DNA of 64,000 nt from Microbacterium faecale. GTDB taxonomy: Bacteria; Actinomycetota; Actinomycetes; Actinomycetales; Microbacteriaceae. The stretch's first letter is position 1. Each line of letters opens with the position of its first letter. The position numbers were made by a program, and so were the translations under genes. The notes beneath the pieces are model-generated. The model ran no database searches. It had not been told where the DNA came from and worked only from the letters and a program-made list of their open reading frames with translations. The stretch is taken from NCBI RefSeq assembly GCF_014640975.1, contig NZ_BMHO01000001.1, positions 692,166-756,165 on the forward strand, written 5' to 3'. Shown here in pieces: positions 40,007 to 49,136 of this stretch.

Positions 40007-41137
40007 ATGCGGTCTCATGTTTGGTTACGGTCATCCACGGCGGTCATCGCGTTGGGTGGGGTGCTCGCGCTCGGCGCGTGCGGCGGCGGGTCCGAACCCG
40101 TGGCGACGGCGGAGGAGCTCGACCTCGGCCCGCTCGAGCTCGAGCAGGAGCAGGAAGCCGAGCTGACGGAGCTGTACGAAGCGGCCATCGACGCCGGCAA
40201 CACGGACGTCACGATCTATGCGGGACACCACGACGAGTTCGTCGCGATCTACGAAGCGTTCGAAGAGCGCTTCCCCGGACTCACGGTCGTCCCCGAGACG
40301 TTCGTCGGTGCCGACCTGCAGACGACGCTCGAGGCCGAGAAGGCGACGGGGCGTCACGTCGTGGATGTCATCTCCAACCCGAACGCCGACCGCTACGCCG
40401 ACCAGGGCTTCGCGGAGAAGTTCACGCCCGTCACGTACGAGGCACCCGAGTGGGCCGCCGACCGGATCCACCCCGACCAGTACGAGGATCCGAACGGGTT
40501 CTACCACTCGCCGTGGGCGCTGCTGTTCTCGCTCGGCTACAACACCGAGATGCTCGAAGACTCCGAGCTGCCGGCGAACTGGCCGGAGATCGCCGACGCC
40601 GAGTGGGCCGACCAGGTCACGTTCATGACGCCGTCGGTGCCGGGCGGCATGCAGACGGTGCTGTCGATCCTGCTGCAGAGCGACCTCGTCGACGAGGAGT
40701 GGCTGCGCACGGTCGCGTCACAGTCGAGCATCGTGGCGCAGGACCAGCTCGCTCTCCAGGCCGTCAGCGCCGGCGAGTACCCGATCGACCTGACGTCCGC
40801 TGCGACGAGCATTCGCAAGGCGATCAACGGCGGAGCCCCGGTCGACCTGCACCTGCTCGAGAACCCCGTTATCGCGACGGAGAAGTGGATGCCGGCGGCG
40901 AACGCCCCCAACCCGGAGGCAGGCCAGCTGTTCCTGAGCTACCTGTTCACGCTCGAGGCGCAGGAGCAGGTGATGGAGGCGGGCAACTTCCCGCTCAACC
41001 CGCACCCCTCGCTGGAACCGGCCCACGGCTGGCCCGCGCTCAACGAGATCGAGTTCGTGCCGCTGCCCGCTCAGGATCAGATGCGCGAGGAGATCGCCTC
41101 GAACCAGGACCTGTTCCAAGACATCACCGCGAAGTAA
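40007..41137 (+). CDS. ABC transporter solute-binding lipoprotein (Fe3+-family fold)
   Basis: The 376-residue lipoprotein has lipobox LALGAC with Cys25. The mature protein is a paralogue of the one at 14982 (shared ELYEAAIDAG...VTIY start, PWALLFSLGYNTEML, and a C-terminal LFLSYLFTLEAQEQVMEAGN segment, written in part). The family is annotated as Fe3+ binders, but the usual paired tyrosines for iron were not identified. The neighbours are all catabolic, so an organic substrate is more likely. ATG 40007 was chosen because GGAGGAG precedes it and the signal peptide follows at once. Confidence 0.87.
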   Translation: MRSHVWLRSSTAVIALGGVLALGACGGGSEPVATAEELDLGPLELEQEQEAELTELYEAAIDAGNTDVTIYAGHHDEFVAIYEAFEERFPGLTVVPETFVGADLQTTLEAEKATGRHVVDVISNPNADRYADQGFAEKFTPVTYEAPEWAADRIHPDQYEDPNGFYHSPWALLFSLGYNTEMLEDSELPANWPEIADAEWADQVTFMTPSVPGGMQTVLSILLQSDLVDEEWLRTVASQSSIVAQDQLALQAVSAGEYPIDLTSAATSIRKAINGGAPVDLHLLENPVIATEKWMPAANAPNPEAGQLFLSYLFTLEAQEQVMEAGNFPLNPHPSLEPAHGWPALNEIEFVPLPAQDQMREEIASNQDLFQDITAK

Positions 41138-41193
41138 CGCGCTGATCGAAGGATGACGAGACCGACCGGGAACGGCGGAGAGATGGGGCATGC

Positions 41194-41745
41194 ATGTCCG
41201 TAGTCGATGAGTTGCTCGAACGGGTAACGAGGTTGGAGCAACAGGTCCACGATCTGGCGGCGGCGAAGGAGATCCAGGAGCTGCAGCAGCGGTACCTCCG
41301 GGCGCTCAGCGACCGCAACTGGGACGGGGTGGCGGAGGCGTACGCCGAGGACGCGATATGCGACATTCGTCAGCACGGACCGCACCGCGGACGCGACGCG
41401 ATCGCGGCGATGATCGGCGACGAGCTCGCTCCCGTCGTCAAGAGCAAGGACGGCTACGTCCTCTCCTCGCCGACAATCACGGTCGACGGCGACACCGCGT
41501 ATGGCGAGTTCATCTGGCACCGCTTCATCTGCGAGTTCCGTACCTCGTTCGGTCTCATGCGCGTGTGGGGGCCCTGGTCCGAGGGGCTCTATAAAGTGCA
41601 CTACCGCCGAATCGACGGCGAGTGGAAGATCTCGAATCTGTGGACGCGCGTGATCCGTCCCGATCATGACGACGACGTCGCCGTCATGCCTGAGGGAGCC
41701 GTCATCGGCGGGGGATTCGCGGATCCGGGCGCCGAGAGCCGGTAG
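41194..41745 (+). CDS. SnoaL/NTF2-like protein
   Basis: The 183-residue protein has an N-terminal coiled coil (ELLERVTRLEQQVHDLAA) and an NTF2-like domain (EIQELQQRYLRALSDRNWDG through EWKISNLWTRVIRP, in parts). The SnoaL_4-type family includes dehydratases, isomerases and small accessory enzymes of aromatic degradation. Invariant catalytic residues are not obvious. It lies between the binding protein and permease in a transport operon, so it may be a pathway enzyme acting on the imported compound. Confidence 0.78.
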   Translation: MSVVDELLERVTRLEQQVHDLAAAKEIQELQQRYLRALSDRNWDGVAEAYAEDAICDIRQHGPHRGRDAIAAMIGDELAPVVKSKDGYVLSSPTITVDGDTAYGEFIWHRFICEFRTSFGLMRVWGPWSEGLYKVHYRRIDGEWKISNLWTRVIRPDHDDDVAVMPEGAVIGGGFADPGAESR

Positions 41746-41751
41746 CGCATC

Positions 41752-43476
41752 GTGAGAATCGCACGTCGTCTCCGGAGGTACGCGAGCAACCCGCAGGTCG
41801 TGGTCGCTCTCGTGTGCGTGGTGTGTTTCGTCGCGCCCGCACTGATGATCGTCCAGGGCGCCTTCAAGACCGAGATGTTCGGTGACGACGGCGAGTTCAC
41901 GACGGCGGTCTTCATCGAGGTCATCACGTCGCCGCGGGTGCTGAGCGTGGCGCTCACGACGATCGGGATGGGGATCGCCGTGATCGCGGTCTCGACCGTG
42001 ATCGCGCTGTTCTTCGCGGCGGTCTACACGAAGACACGCACCCCGCTGCGCCAGTTGATCCCCGCCGTGATGTTCATCCTCATGTCGACGCCGGGCCTGT
42101 TCTTCGCGATCGCGTGGGGCATGCTCGGCAACCCGAACGTCGGCCTGGTCAACGACGTGCTGGCGGCGCTCTTCGGCGACGCCGCACGCGTGATCAACGC
42201 CGAATCGTGGTGGGGGATCGTTCTCGTCTCGGCCGTGCGCCTCATCGCGTTGCAGTTCTTCCTGCTGCTCGGACCGTTCCTCGCCATGGACCGCTCCCTC
42301 GAGGAGGCCGCGCGCATCAGCGGCGCCAGCCCGCTGCGCACGTTCTTCCAGATGGAGATTCCGATCCTCGCACCGGCGCTGACCGGGTCGATGATCCTCG
42401 GCTTCGTGTTGTTCCTCGAAGCGTTCGATGCGCCGCAGATCCTCGGAGTACCCGCCGGCATCTTCGTGATCCCCACCGAGATCTACCAGTTCCTGTCGGC
42501 CTCCACGGGGCCGCAGTTCGGGCATGCGAGCGCGATGTCGCTGCTGCTCATGATCGTGCTGCTGCTTCTGGTGCTCGTGCAGGTGCGGATCCTCGGGAAG
42601 CGCTCGTTCGTGACGGTCGGCGGGCGAGAGGCGCGCCCCGTGCGCCGTGACGTCGGCGGCTGGAAGTGGGTGTTCAGCGGAGGCATCGTGCTCTTCGCCC
42701 TCGTCACGCTCGTCCTGCCGATGTATCAGCTCATTCGGGTCTCGCTCTCGCCATACTTCGGCGCATCGGACAACTTCGGGTTCGACAACTTCGCGTCGAT
42801 CCTGACGAACACGCGCATGATCGATGCGTTCGGCAACACGCTGATGGTCGCCGCGTTCGGCGCCTTCCTCGCCATGGCCGCCGCGACGATCCTCAGCTGG
42901 GCCGCCCGCTTCCGTGGCGGCGCGCTCTCGCGGTTCATCGAGTTCAGCCAGTGGCTCGGACTCGCGATGCCCGGGCTGATCCTCGCGCTCGCGGTGCTGT
43001 GGCTCTTCCTCGAGGTGCCGGGCCTCGGCCAGTTCTACGGCACCCCGGTGATCATGGTGTTCGCCCTGTTCGTCGGCATCATTCCGCTCGCGGGACGCAC
43101 GACCGGCGGCGCCATCGCGCAGATCCCGATGTCGCTCGAAGAGGCGGCGTGGGTATCGGGCGCGACGAAGTACCGTGCGATCTGGGACGTCGTGATCCGC
43201 CTCATCGCCCCGAGCATCATCAGCGGCTGGGTGCTGTGCTTCGTCGTGATCAGCGGTGTCCTCTCCACCCCACTCGTGCTGTCCGCCCCGGGCAGCAACT
43301 ATCTCTCGGTCGAGATCTACAGCCGGTACGTCGAGGGGCAGGCACCCACGTCGGCCGCCGCGTCGCTCCTGCTGATCGCGAGCTTCTTGACCATCAGCGC
43401 CGTCGCGCTCCTGCTCGCCTGGGTCGCGCGCCGCGGCCTGCGAACGGCGTCGACCCCAGGGAAGGACCAGTCATGA
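41752..43476 (+). CDS. ABC transporter permease (two fused halves, FbpB-type)
   Basis: The 574-residue permease has two homologous halves with EAA loops EEAARISGASPLRTFF and EEAAWVSGATKYRAIW. It parallels the protein at 27508 in length and layout. Start GTG 41752 lies 6 bases after the SnoaL-like gene. The stop overlaps the ATPase start as ATGA. It forms one importer with the lipoprotein at 40007 and the ATPase at 43473. Confidence 0.9.
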   Translation: MRIARRLRRYASNPQVVVALVCVVCFVAPALMIVQGAFKTEMFGDDGEFTTAVFIEVITSPRVLSVALTTIGMGIAVIAVSTVIALFFAAVYTKTRTPLRQLIPAVMFILMSTPGLFFAIAWGMLGNPNVGLVNDVLAALFGDAARVINAESWWGIVLVSAVRLIALQFFLLLGPFLAMDRSLEEAARISGASPLRTFFQMEIPILAPALTGSMILGFVLFLEAFDAPQILGVPAGIFVIPTEIYQFLSASTGPQFGHASAMSLLLMIVLLLLVLVQVRILGKRSFVTVGGREARPVRRDVGGWKWVFSGGIVLFALVTLVLPMYQLIRVSLSPYFGASDNFGFDNFASILTNTRMIDAFGNTLMVAAFGAFLAMAAATILSWAARFRGGALSRFIEFSQWLGLAMPGLILALAVLWLFLEVPGLGQFYGTPVIMVFALFVGIIPLAGRTTGGAIAQIPMSLEEAAWVSGATKYRAIWDVVIRLIAPSIISGWVLCFVVISGVLSTPLVLSAPGSNYLSVEIYSRYVEGQAPTSAAASLLLIASFLTISAVALLLAWVARRGLRTASTPGKDQS

Positions 43477-44516
43477 GAGTTGAGCTCGCCGGCGTTACGA
43501 AGTCGTTCGGCAAGTCGCAGGTGCTGCACGGCATCGACCTGACGATCGCTGACGGCGAGTTCGTCACGCTGCTCGGCCCGAGCGGCTGCGGCAAGACGAC
43601 CACGCTGCGGTGCATCGCGGGTCTCGAGGATCCGGACGGCGGCAGCATCGACGCTGGCGATCGGACGTTCGCGAACGCCGACTCGTTGCGCTTCCTGCCG
43701 CCGCACCGCCGCAAGGTCGGCATGGTCTTCCAGAGCTACGCGCTGTGGCCGCACCTGTCCGTGACGGCCAACGTCGCCTACCCGATGAAGCGCCGCAAGG
43801 TGCCGCGCGGGGAGATCCGGCAGCGCGCCGCGCAGGCGCTCGCCTCCGTCGACATGGCGAAGCACGCGGATCGCTTTCCGCACGAGCTCTCGGGCGGCCA
43901 GCAGCAGCGCGTCGCGCTCGCGCGCGGCCTCGTGTCCGCCAACGGGCTCATGCTCTACGACGAGCCGCTGTCGAACCTCGACGCGAAGCTGCGCATCGCG
44001 ATGCGCGCCGAGATCCAGCGCCTGCACCGTGAGTTCGGCAACACGTCCATCTACGTCACGCACGACCAGGAGGAGGCGCTCGCGCTGTCCGACCGTGTCG
44101 TGATCATGAACTCCGGGCGCATCGACCAGGTCGGCACCCCGGAGGAAATCTACGGACGCCCCGTGTCGCGGTTCGCCGCCGACTTCGTGGGCTTCGAGAA
44201 CATCGTCGGGGCAGACGGATCCGCGCTGGCCGGCGGGCTGCGGGCGACCGACCGTTCCCTCACGGCGCCCGCGGGGGGCGCACTCGCCTTCCGGAGCAAG
44301 AGCGTCCGCCTCGGCGACACGACCGGCGGCCTCGTCGGGCGCGGCGTGATCCGCGACAGTGCTTACGTCGGCGAGTACTGGACGGCGCGCGTCGAAGCCG
44401 CAGATGGCACGTCGATCGGCGTGACCATGGCCGCCGACCACGACCGCCGCATGACCGACGGCACCGAGACGGAGTTCTCCGTGCGTTCCGACGACGTCAT
44501 CGCGCTGCAGCGCTGA
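43473..44516 (+). CDS. ABC transporter ATP-binding protein (Fe3+/spermidine-type)
   Basis: The 347-residue ATPase has Walker A GPSGCGKTT, ELSGGQQQRVALARG, Walker B LMLYDEPLSNLD and the H-loop YVTHDQEEA, then a TOBE domain from about residue 245. ATG 43473 overlaps the permease stop. A longer upstream frame is only the shifted frame of the permease. It is paralogous to the ATPase at 25284. Confidence 0.92.
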   Translation: MRVELAGVTKSFGKSQVLHGIDLTIADGEFVTLLGPSGCGKTTTLRCIAGLEDPDGGSIDAGDRTFANADSLRFLPPHRRKVGMVFQSYALWPHLSVTANVAYPMKRRKVPRGEIRQRAAQALASVDMAKHADRFPHELSGGQQQRVALARGLVSANGLMLYDEPLSNLDAKLRIAMRAEIQRLHREFGNTSIYVTHDQEEALALSDRVVIMNSGRIDQVGTPEEIYGRPVSRFAADFVGFENIVGADGSALAGGLRATDRSLTAPAGGALAFRSKSVRLGDTTGGLVGRGVIRDSAYVGEYWTARVEAADGTSIGVTMAADHDRRMTDGTETEFSVRSDDVIALQR

Positions 44517-44529
44517 CGGGAAGAGACGA

Positions 44530-46212
44530 ATGATGAGTGAACGACCAGAGATCATCGACCGGCCGGGCCTCGTCCCGGACAATGCCCCGGGCAAGCCGCC
44601 GCTGCCGCCGCTGCGCCGCGAGACGATCGACCACGGCGACGTCGTCCAGGAGAAGGACGTGCCGGTCGAGCTGCGCGACGGCGTGCGGATCTACATCGAC
44701 GTCTATCGCCCGGCCGGGACGGAGAGCGACCTCCCCGTGCTGCTCGCCTGGGGGCCGTACGGCAAGCACAACACCAAGGATCAGCTCTGGCCGCCCGCCG
44801 AGATCGAGTCCGGCTGGATGTCGAAGCTGACCGGCTTCGAGGCGCCCGACCCGAAGTACTGGTGCCCCCGCGGGTATGCGGTCGCCTGCGCGGACCCGCG
44901 CGGTATGTGGAACAGCGAGGGCGAGGGCCGACACAACGGCCCGCAGGAGGCCGACGACATCTACGACACCGTCGAGTGGCTCGGCGGCGCAGACTGGAGC
45001 AACGGTCGGGTCGGCATGCTCGGGGTGTCCTACCTCGCCGGCAGCCAATTCATCGCCGCGGCGATGCGGCCGCCCGCGCTCAAGGCCATCAGCCCCTGGG
45101 AGTGCTTCACCGACTGGTACCGCGAGTTCGCCTTCCACGGTGGCATCCCGGAGACCGGGTTCCTGCCGCGCGCCTCGCAGAACATGGGGTTCTCGCGCAC
45201 GCGCACCGAGGACACGGCGGCGAACATCGCCGCACGCCCGCTGATGGACGACTACTACCGCGAGAAGTACCCGCCGCTCGAGGACATCGAGGTGCCGGCG
45301 TACATCGTCGCGAGCTGGAGCGATCACGGCCTCCACACCCGCGGCACGCTCGCGGCGTTCGATCGGATCGCGAGCGACGAGAAGTGGCTCGAAGTGCACG
45401 GCCAGAAGAAGTGGCGCTACTTCTACGACCCGGAGAGCGTCGAGCGCCAGCGGGTGTTCTTCGACTACTACCTGCTCGACCGTGGCGAGGGTCCCAGCGC
45501 GTGGCCGCGCGTGCAGCTCGAGATCCGGGACGACGAGACCACGCACACGCACCGTGGCGACCTCCCGTGGCCGACGAGCGACGACGACGCCGTGCGGCTG
45601 GCCCTCGATGTCGCCTCCGGCGCGCTCGCCGAGACCGCGACGGACCCGGCCTCCGTGTGGCTCGACAGCCGCGACGGCGAGGTGACCGTCTCGTACACGT
45701 TCCGCGAAGACACCGACGTCGTCGGCCCGATGCGTCTGCGCCTCTGGCTCGAGACGGAGGATGCCCCCGACGCCGACGTGTTCGTCGCGGCCCGGAAATT
45801 CGCGGCCGACGGACGCGAGATCCGATATCCGTTCAACGCGCTCTTCGACGACGGACCGGTCGCGCTGGGCTGGCTGCGTGCCAGCCACCGGGCCCTCGAC
45901 GTCGACGCGTCGAGCGAGCTTCGCCCCGTGCACCCGCACGAGAGCGAGGAACCGCTCGAGCCGGGAGTGCCGACGGCGCTCGAGATCGAGCTGTGGCCCT
46001 CAGCGACGCGCTTCCACGCCGGCGAGAAGATCGCGGTGACGATCCTCGGCAACGACTTCGTCGCGCGCGCACCGGACCCCACCTCGCCCGTCATCGCCCA
46101 CACCGACCTGCGCAACGGCGGTCGGTGGCGTCTGCACTCTGGCGGCGAGCACGACTCCCACCTCAGCCTTCCGATGACCCCGCCGAACCCCACGAACGGA
46201 GATCCCCGATGA
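44530..46212 (+). CDS. CocE/NonD-type hydrolase (X-Pro dipeptidyl-peptidase fold)
   Basis: The 560-residue serine hydrolase has an alpha/beta domain with nucleophile Ser167 in GVSYLAGSQ, PRGMWNSEGEG (oxyanion region), an Asp in the SWSDHGLHTRG stretch, and a C-terminal jelly-roll from about residue 340. The family includes cocaine esterase, alpha-amino-acid-ester hydrolases and many unassigned esterases. No signal peptide is seen, so it acts inside the cell on an imported ester or amide. It overlaps the next gene as ATGA. The catalytic His was not placed with certainty. Confidence 0.85.
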   Translation: MMSERPEIIDRPGLVPDNAPGKPPLPPLRRETIDHGDVVQEKDVPVELRDGVRIYIDVYRPAGTESDLPVLLAWGPYGKHNTKDQLWPPAEIESGWMSKLTGFEAPDPKYWCPRGYAVACADPRGMWNSEGEGRHNGPQEADDIYDTVEWLGGADWSNGRVGMLGVSYLAGSQFIAAAMRPPALKAISPWECFTDWYREFAFHGGIPETGFLPRASQNMGFSRTRTEDTAANIAARPLMDDYYREKYPPLEDIEVPAYIVASWSDHGLHTRGTLAAFDRIASDEKWLEVHGQKKWRYFYDPESVERQRVFFDYYLLDRGEGPSAWPRVQLEIRDDETTHTHRGDLPWPTSDDDAVRLALDVASGALAETATDPASVWLDSRDGEVTVSYTFREDTDVVGPMRLRLWLETEDAPDADVFVAARKFAADGREIRYPFNALFDDGPVALGWLRASHRALDVDASSELRPVHPHESEEPLEPGVPTALEIELWPSATRFHAGEKIAVTILGNDFVARAPDPTSPVIAHTDLRNGGRWRLHSGGEHDSHLSLPMTPPNPTNGDPR

Positions 46213-47513
46213 GACGCCAGCGCATGATCCTGACGACGTTCCTCCTGCCGGCGGGCTACCACCGCGACAGCTGGCGACGCGAGGAGAGCCGGGCCGACGA
46301 ACTCGCCGGCCTCCCCTTCATGGCCGACCTCGCGCGGACCGCGGAACGGGCGAAGCTCGACGCGGTGTTCCTCGGCGACTGCGTCCACGCGAACGCGACC
46401 ATGCGCGGCGACATCATGATGAACGGCTTCTACGAGCCGATCAGCACGCTGTCGGCGCTCGCCGCGGTTACGAAGGACATTGGCCTGATCGGCACGGTCT
46501 CGACCTCCTTCACCGAGCCGTACAACGTCGCGCGCCAGATGGCGGGCCTCGACCACATGTCCGGTGGGCGCGCGGGCTGGAACATCGTCACCTCGCGCGA
46601 CGGGTTCGCGAACTTCGGCGGTTCCGGGGTGCCGGAGGCCGAGGAGCGGTACGACCGCGCGGACGAGCACGTGGACGTCGTCAAGCAGCTGTGGGACAGC
46701 TGGTCCGACGACTCGATCATCGTTGACCGCAAGGCTGGCCGCTGGCTGGACACCGACGGTCTGCGCCCCATCGAACACGCGGGCGCGCAGTTCACGGTCC
46801 AGGGGCCGATCAACATCCCGCGCCCGCCGCAGGGCCACCCCATCCTCGTGCAGGCCGGCTCGTCGGCGACGGGCATGGCGTTCGGCTCAAAGGTCGCCGA
46901 CCTCATCTACACGGCGCAGCCGCACCTGGCCGGGGCGCAGACCTTCTATCGCGACCTCAAGAAGCGCGTGGCGGAGCACGGGCGCGACCCCGACACGGTG
47001 ACCGTGCTGCCGGGCATCGTCCCGGTCGTCGGTCGCACCGAGGCGGAGGCGCGGGAGATGGCGCAGGAGCTCGCCGACAACGTCGACCTCGACGCCGGCC
47101 GCCGTCAGGTGGCGGGGGACCTCTTCCTCGACATCGATGACATCGCCTTCGACGAGCGCATCCCCGCCGAGCGCTTCTCCGAGGACCCGAAGATGGGCAG
47201 CCGCTACCACATCTTCCGTCGCAAGGCGGTCGAGCAGGGGCTCACGCTCGGCGAGCTCATCGTCGATCGGGCGCGTTCGACGGGCCACGTGTGGTTCGTC
47301 GGCACGGCGGCCCAGGCCGCGGATCTCATGATCGAGTGGTTCGAGTCGGAGGCGTGCGACGGGTTCAACATGAACGCGCCGTTCAACCCCGAGGGCCTCG
47401 ACGCGATCTGCGACCTGCTCGTACCGGAGCTGACGGAGCGCGGCTACTTCCGCACCGAGTACGAGGGATCCACGTTCCGCGAGAACCTCGGACTCGCGCG
47501 GCCCTCCGCGTAA
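46209..47513 (+). CDS. Luciferase-like flavin monooxygenase (NtaA/SnaA/DmoA group)
   Basis: The 434-residue bacterial-luciferase-fold monooxygenase uses FMNH2. Family segments are FLGDCVHANATMRG, LIGTVSTSFTEPYNVARQ, DHMSGGRAGWNIVTS, and HPILVQAGSSATG. NtaA, SnaA, DszA and DmoA belong here and attack C-N or C-S bonds or oxidise carbonyls in xenobiotics and natural products. It needs a flavin reductase, which is the next gene. ATG 46209 overlaps the hydrolase stop; the longer open frame upstream is a shadow of that hydrolase. Confidence 0.88.
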   Translation: MRRQRMILTTFLLPAGYHRDSWRREESRADELAGLPFMADLARTAERAKLDAVFLGDCVHANATMRGDIMMNGFYEPISTLSALAAVTKDIGLIGTVSTSFTEPYNVARQMAGLDHMSGGRAGWNIVTSRDGFANFGGSGVPEAEERYDRADEHVDVVKQLWDSWSDDSIIVDRKAGRWLDTDGLRPIEHAGAQFTVQGPINIPRPPQGHPILVQAGSSATGMAFGSKVADLIYTAQPHLAGAQTFYRDLKKRVAEHGRDPDTVTVLPGIVPVVGRTEAEAREMAQELADNVDLDAGRRQVAGDLFLDIDDIAFDERIPAERFSEDPKMGSRYHIFRRKAVEQGLTLGELIVDRARSTGHVWFVGTAAQAADLMIEWFESEACDGFNMNAPFNPEGLDAICDLLVPELTERGYFRTEYEGSTFRENLGLARPSA

Positions 47514-47530
47514 CGGCGAGCGGTGCGGTC

Positions 47531-48661
47531 ATGACGAGCTTTGAATACGGCGTCGACGAGATCGAGGTGTACGCACGCGCGGTCGGGGCGCTCACGAGCG
47601 GCGTGACCGTGCTGTGCACGCGGGTCGACGGGCAGTCGTTCGGCACGACGGTCGCCGCTGTCGCGCCGGTCTCGGATGATCCGCCCGTCATTCTCGCCTG
47701 CATGAACGAACGCAGCTCGACGCGCGAGGCCATCGTGCGCAGCGGATCCTTCACGGTGAGCGTGCTCGCGGAGGGCCAGGGCGCGCTCGCGCGCCAGTTC
47801 GCGGGCCCCGGCGACAAGTTCGCGGGCGTCGCCCACCGCGATTCGTCGTCCGTGGATGCCCCCGTCCTCGACGGCGCGCTGGCGACGTTCTCGTGCCGCC
47901 TGCGCGAGACCGCGACGGTCGGCACGCACACTGTGCTCTTCGGCGAGGTGCGCGACGCGTCGACCGTCGACGGGCGTCCGCTGACCTACTTCGGCGGATC
48001 CTTCGGTCGCTGGGACCGGCTGCGTGAGCACGCGACATACGAGCAGATGCGGCGGCTCGTGCTGCAGCGCGACGTCGGCGTCGGCGAACCGCTCGACATC
48101 GAGGCGCTCGCAGTGCGGCTGGAGGCGCGGCCCGACGACGTGAACAACGCGCTCGTGACCCTCTCGACGGAATCCCTCGTCGACCGGCTGCCGGACGGGC
48201 GCTTCACCCCCGCGCCCATCGGCGGCGACCTCATCGAGAGCATCTACTCCGCTCGCGCGAACATCGAGATCGGCGTCGTCGCCAACCTCGTGGGTCGCGT
48301 GCCGGACGACGTGATCCGCACGCTCGCGGAGCTCGTCGACGAGATGGAGGCGCTCACGCGTGCGCCGGACGGACGCGAGAAGTTCCTCGCACTGCACACC
48401 GAGCTGCACCACACGATCGTCGCGCAGTCGGGATCCGCGCAGCTGCTCGAGTCATATCGCCGACTGAGCATCGCGTGGGCGTGGCGGTCCCTGTGGGATC
48501 AGAAGGATTGGCGCGAGTTCCACGGCCAGCGCGCGCTGCGCGACCTCATCGGCGCGCTGCGCGACGGCGACCTCACGACGGCGATCCGCGCCATCCAGCG
48601 CTACCACGATGAGGCTCGCGCCCTGGCTCACGCGGCCGTGACGGACGTCGCCGGGCTGTGA
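47531..48661 (+). CDS. Flavin reductase fused to a GntR/FCD-type regulator
   Basis: The 376-residue fusion has an HpaC-like flavin reductase domain at residues about 8-160 (AVGALTSGVTVLCTRVDGQS, RDASTVDGRPLTYFGGSFG). It is followed by a winged-helix segment (about 168-230) and a helical FCD ligand-binding domain (about 235-370, with EKFLALHTELHHTIVAQSGS). The first part would supply FMNH2 to the monooxygenase encoded just upstream. The second part looks like a FadR-type GntR sensor. ATG 47531 begins the reductase. It could be a redox- or substrate-sensing regulator as well as an enzyme. The fusion is in one uninterrupted frame. Confidence 0.85.
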   Translation: MTSFEYGVDEIEVYARAVGALTSGVTVLCTRVDGQSFGTTVAAVAPVSDDPPVILACMNERSSTREAIVRSGSFTVSVLAEGQGALARQFAGPGDKFAGVAHRDSSSVDAPVLDGALATFSCRLRETATVGTHTVLFGEVRDASTVDGRPLTYFGGSFGRWDRLREHATYEQMRRLVLQRDVGVGEPLDIEALAVRLEARPDDVNNALVTLSTESLVDRLPDGRFTPAPIGGDLIESIYSARANIEIGVVANLVGRVPDDVIRTLAELVDEMEALTRAPDGREKFLALHTELHHTIVAQSGSAQLLESYRRLSIAWAWRSLWDQKDWREFHGQRALRDLIGALRDGDLTTAIRAIQRYHDEARALAHAAVTDVAGL

Positions 48662-48671
48662 CGATCCGCCC

Positions 48672-49136
48672 TCAGTCGACCGGATAGACGAGGCGGAAGC
48701 GTTCGCACACGATCGGCATGTCCTCGCGGAACGGTCGCCCGATATCGATGTGCTCCTCGTAGAACCGGCGGTGGATCCGCCGCCACGAGGCGAGCGTGCG
48801 GTCGTCCTCGCCCTCGGCATGCGCGTGCTCGTCCGTCACCTCGTCGAACGGGACGACATCGACGTCGGTCGTCTCGATGATCGCGCGCGGGGCGCCGGAT
48901 CCGTCGAGGATCACGTCGAAGGCGCCGGGCACAGGCAGCGACTCCCCGTCCGCCTCGTACTCCCAGCCGAAACCGGCCGTGCCTGTCTTGACGCCCGCGA
49001 GGACGAGCGCCAGCAGTTCGTCGGCGTGCGCGGGCGTCGCGCCGAAGCCCCAGACACGGTCGGCAGGCGGCGGATCCTTCGGCAACACCGCAACGGCGGC
49101 GCGCGCCTCGGCCCAGAACGTGGTGACGTCGCTCAT
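48672..49136 (-). CDS. ASCH-domain protein
   Basis: The 154-residue ASCH protein has DELLALVLAGVKTGTAGFGW, FDVILDGSGAPRAIIETTDVD and the C-terminal DMPIVCERFRLVYPVD. ASCH domains bind RNA or modified nucleosides, and some are amidohydrolases of N4-acetylcytidine; the residue set needed for that was not verified. It overlaps the upstream MobA-like gene by 4 bases (ATGA), so the two are co-transcribed. Confidence 0.83.
   Translation of the reverse strand: MSDVTTFWAEARAAVAVLPKDPPPADRVWGFGATPAHADELLALVLAGVKTGTAGFGWEYEADGESLPVPGAFDVILDGSGAPRAIIETTDVDVVPFDEVTDEHAHAEGEDDRTLASWRRIHRRFYEEHIDIGRPFREDMPIVCERFRLVYPVD

Noticed and set aside
44862..46208. N-terminal extension of the luciferase-like monooxygenase (a frame of 883 codons in total)
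   Set aside because: This part is the shifted frame of the CocE-like hydrolase; the monooxygenase family begins at ATG 46209, which overlaps the hydrolase stop.
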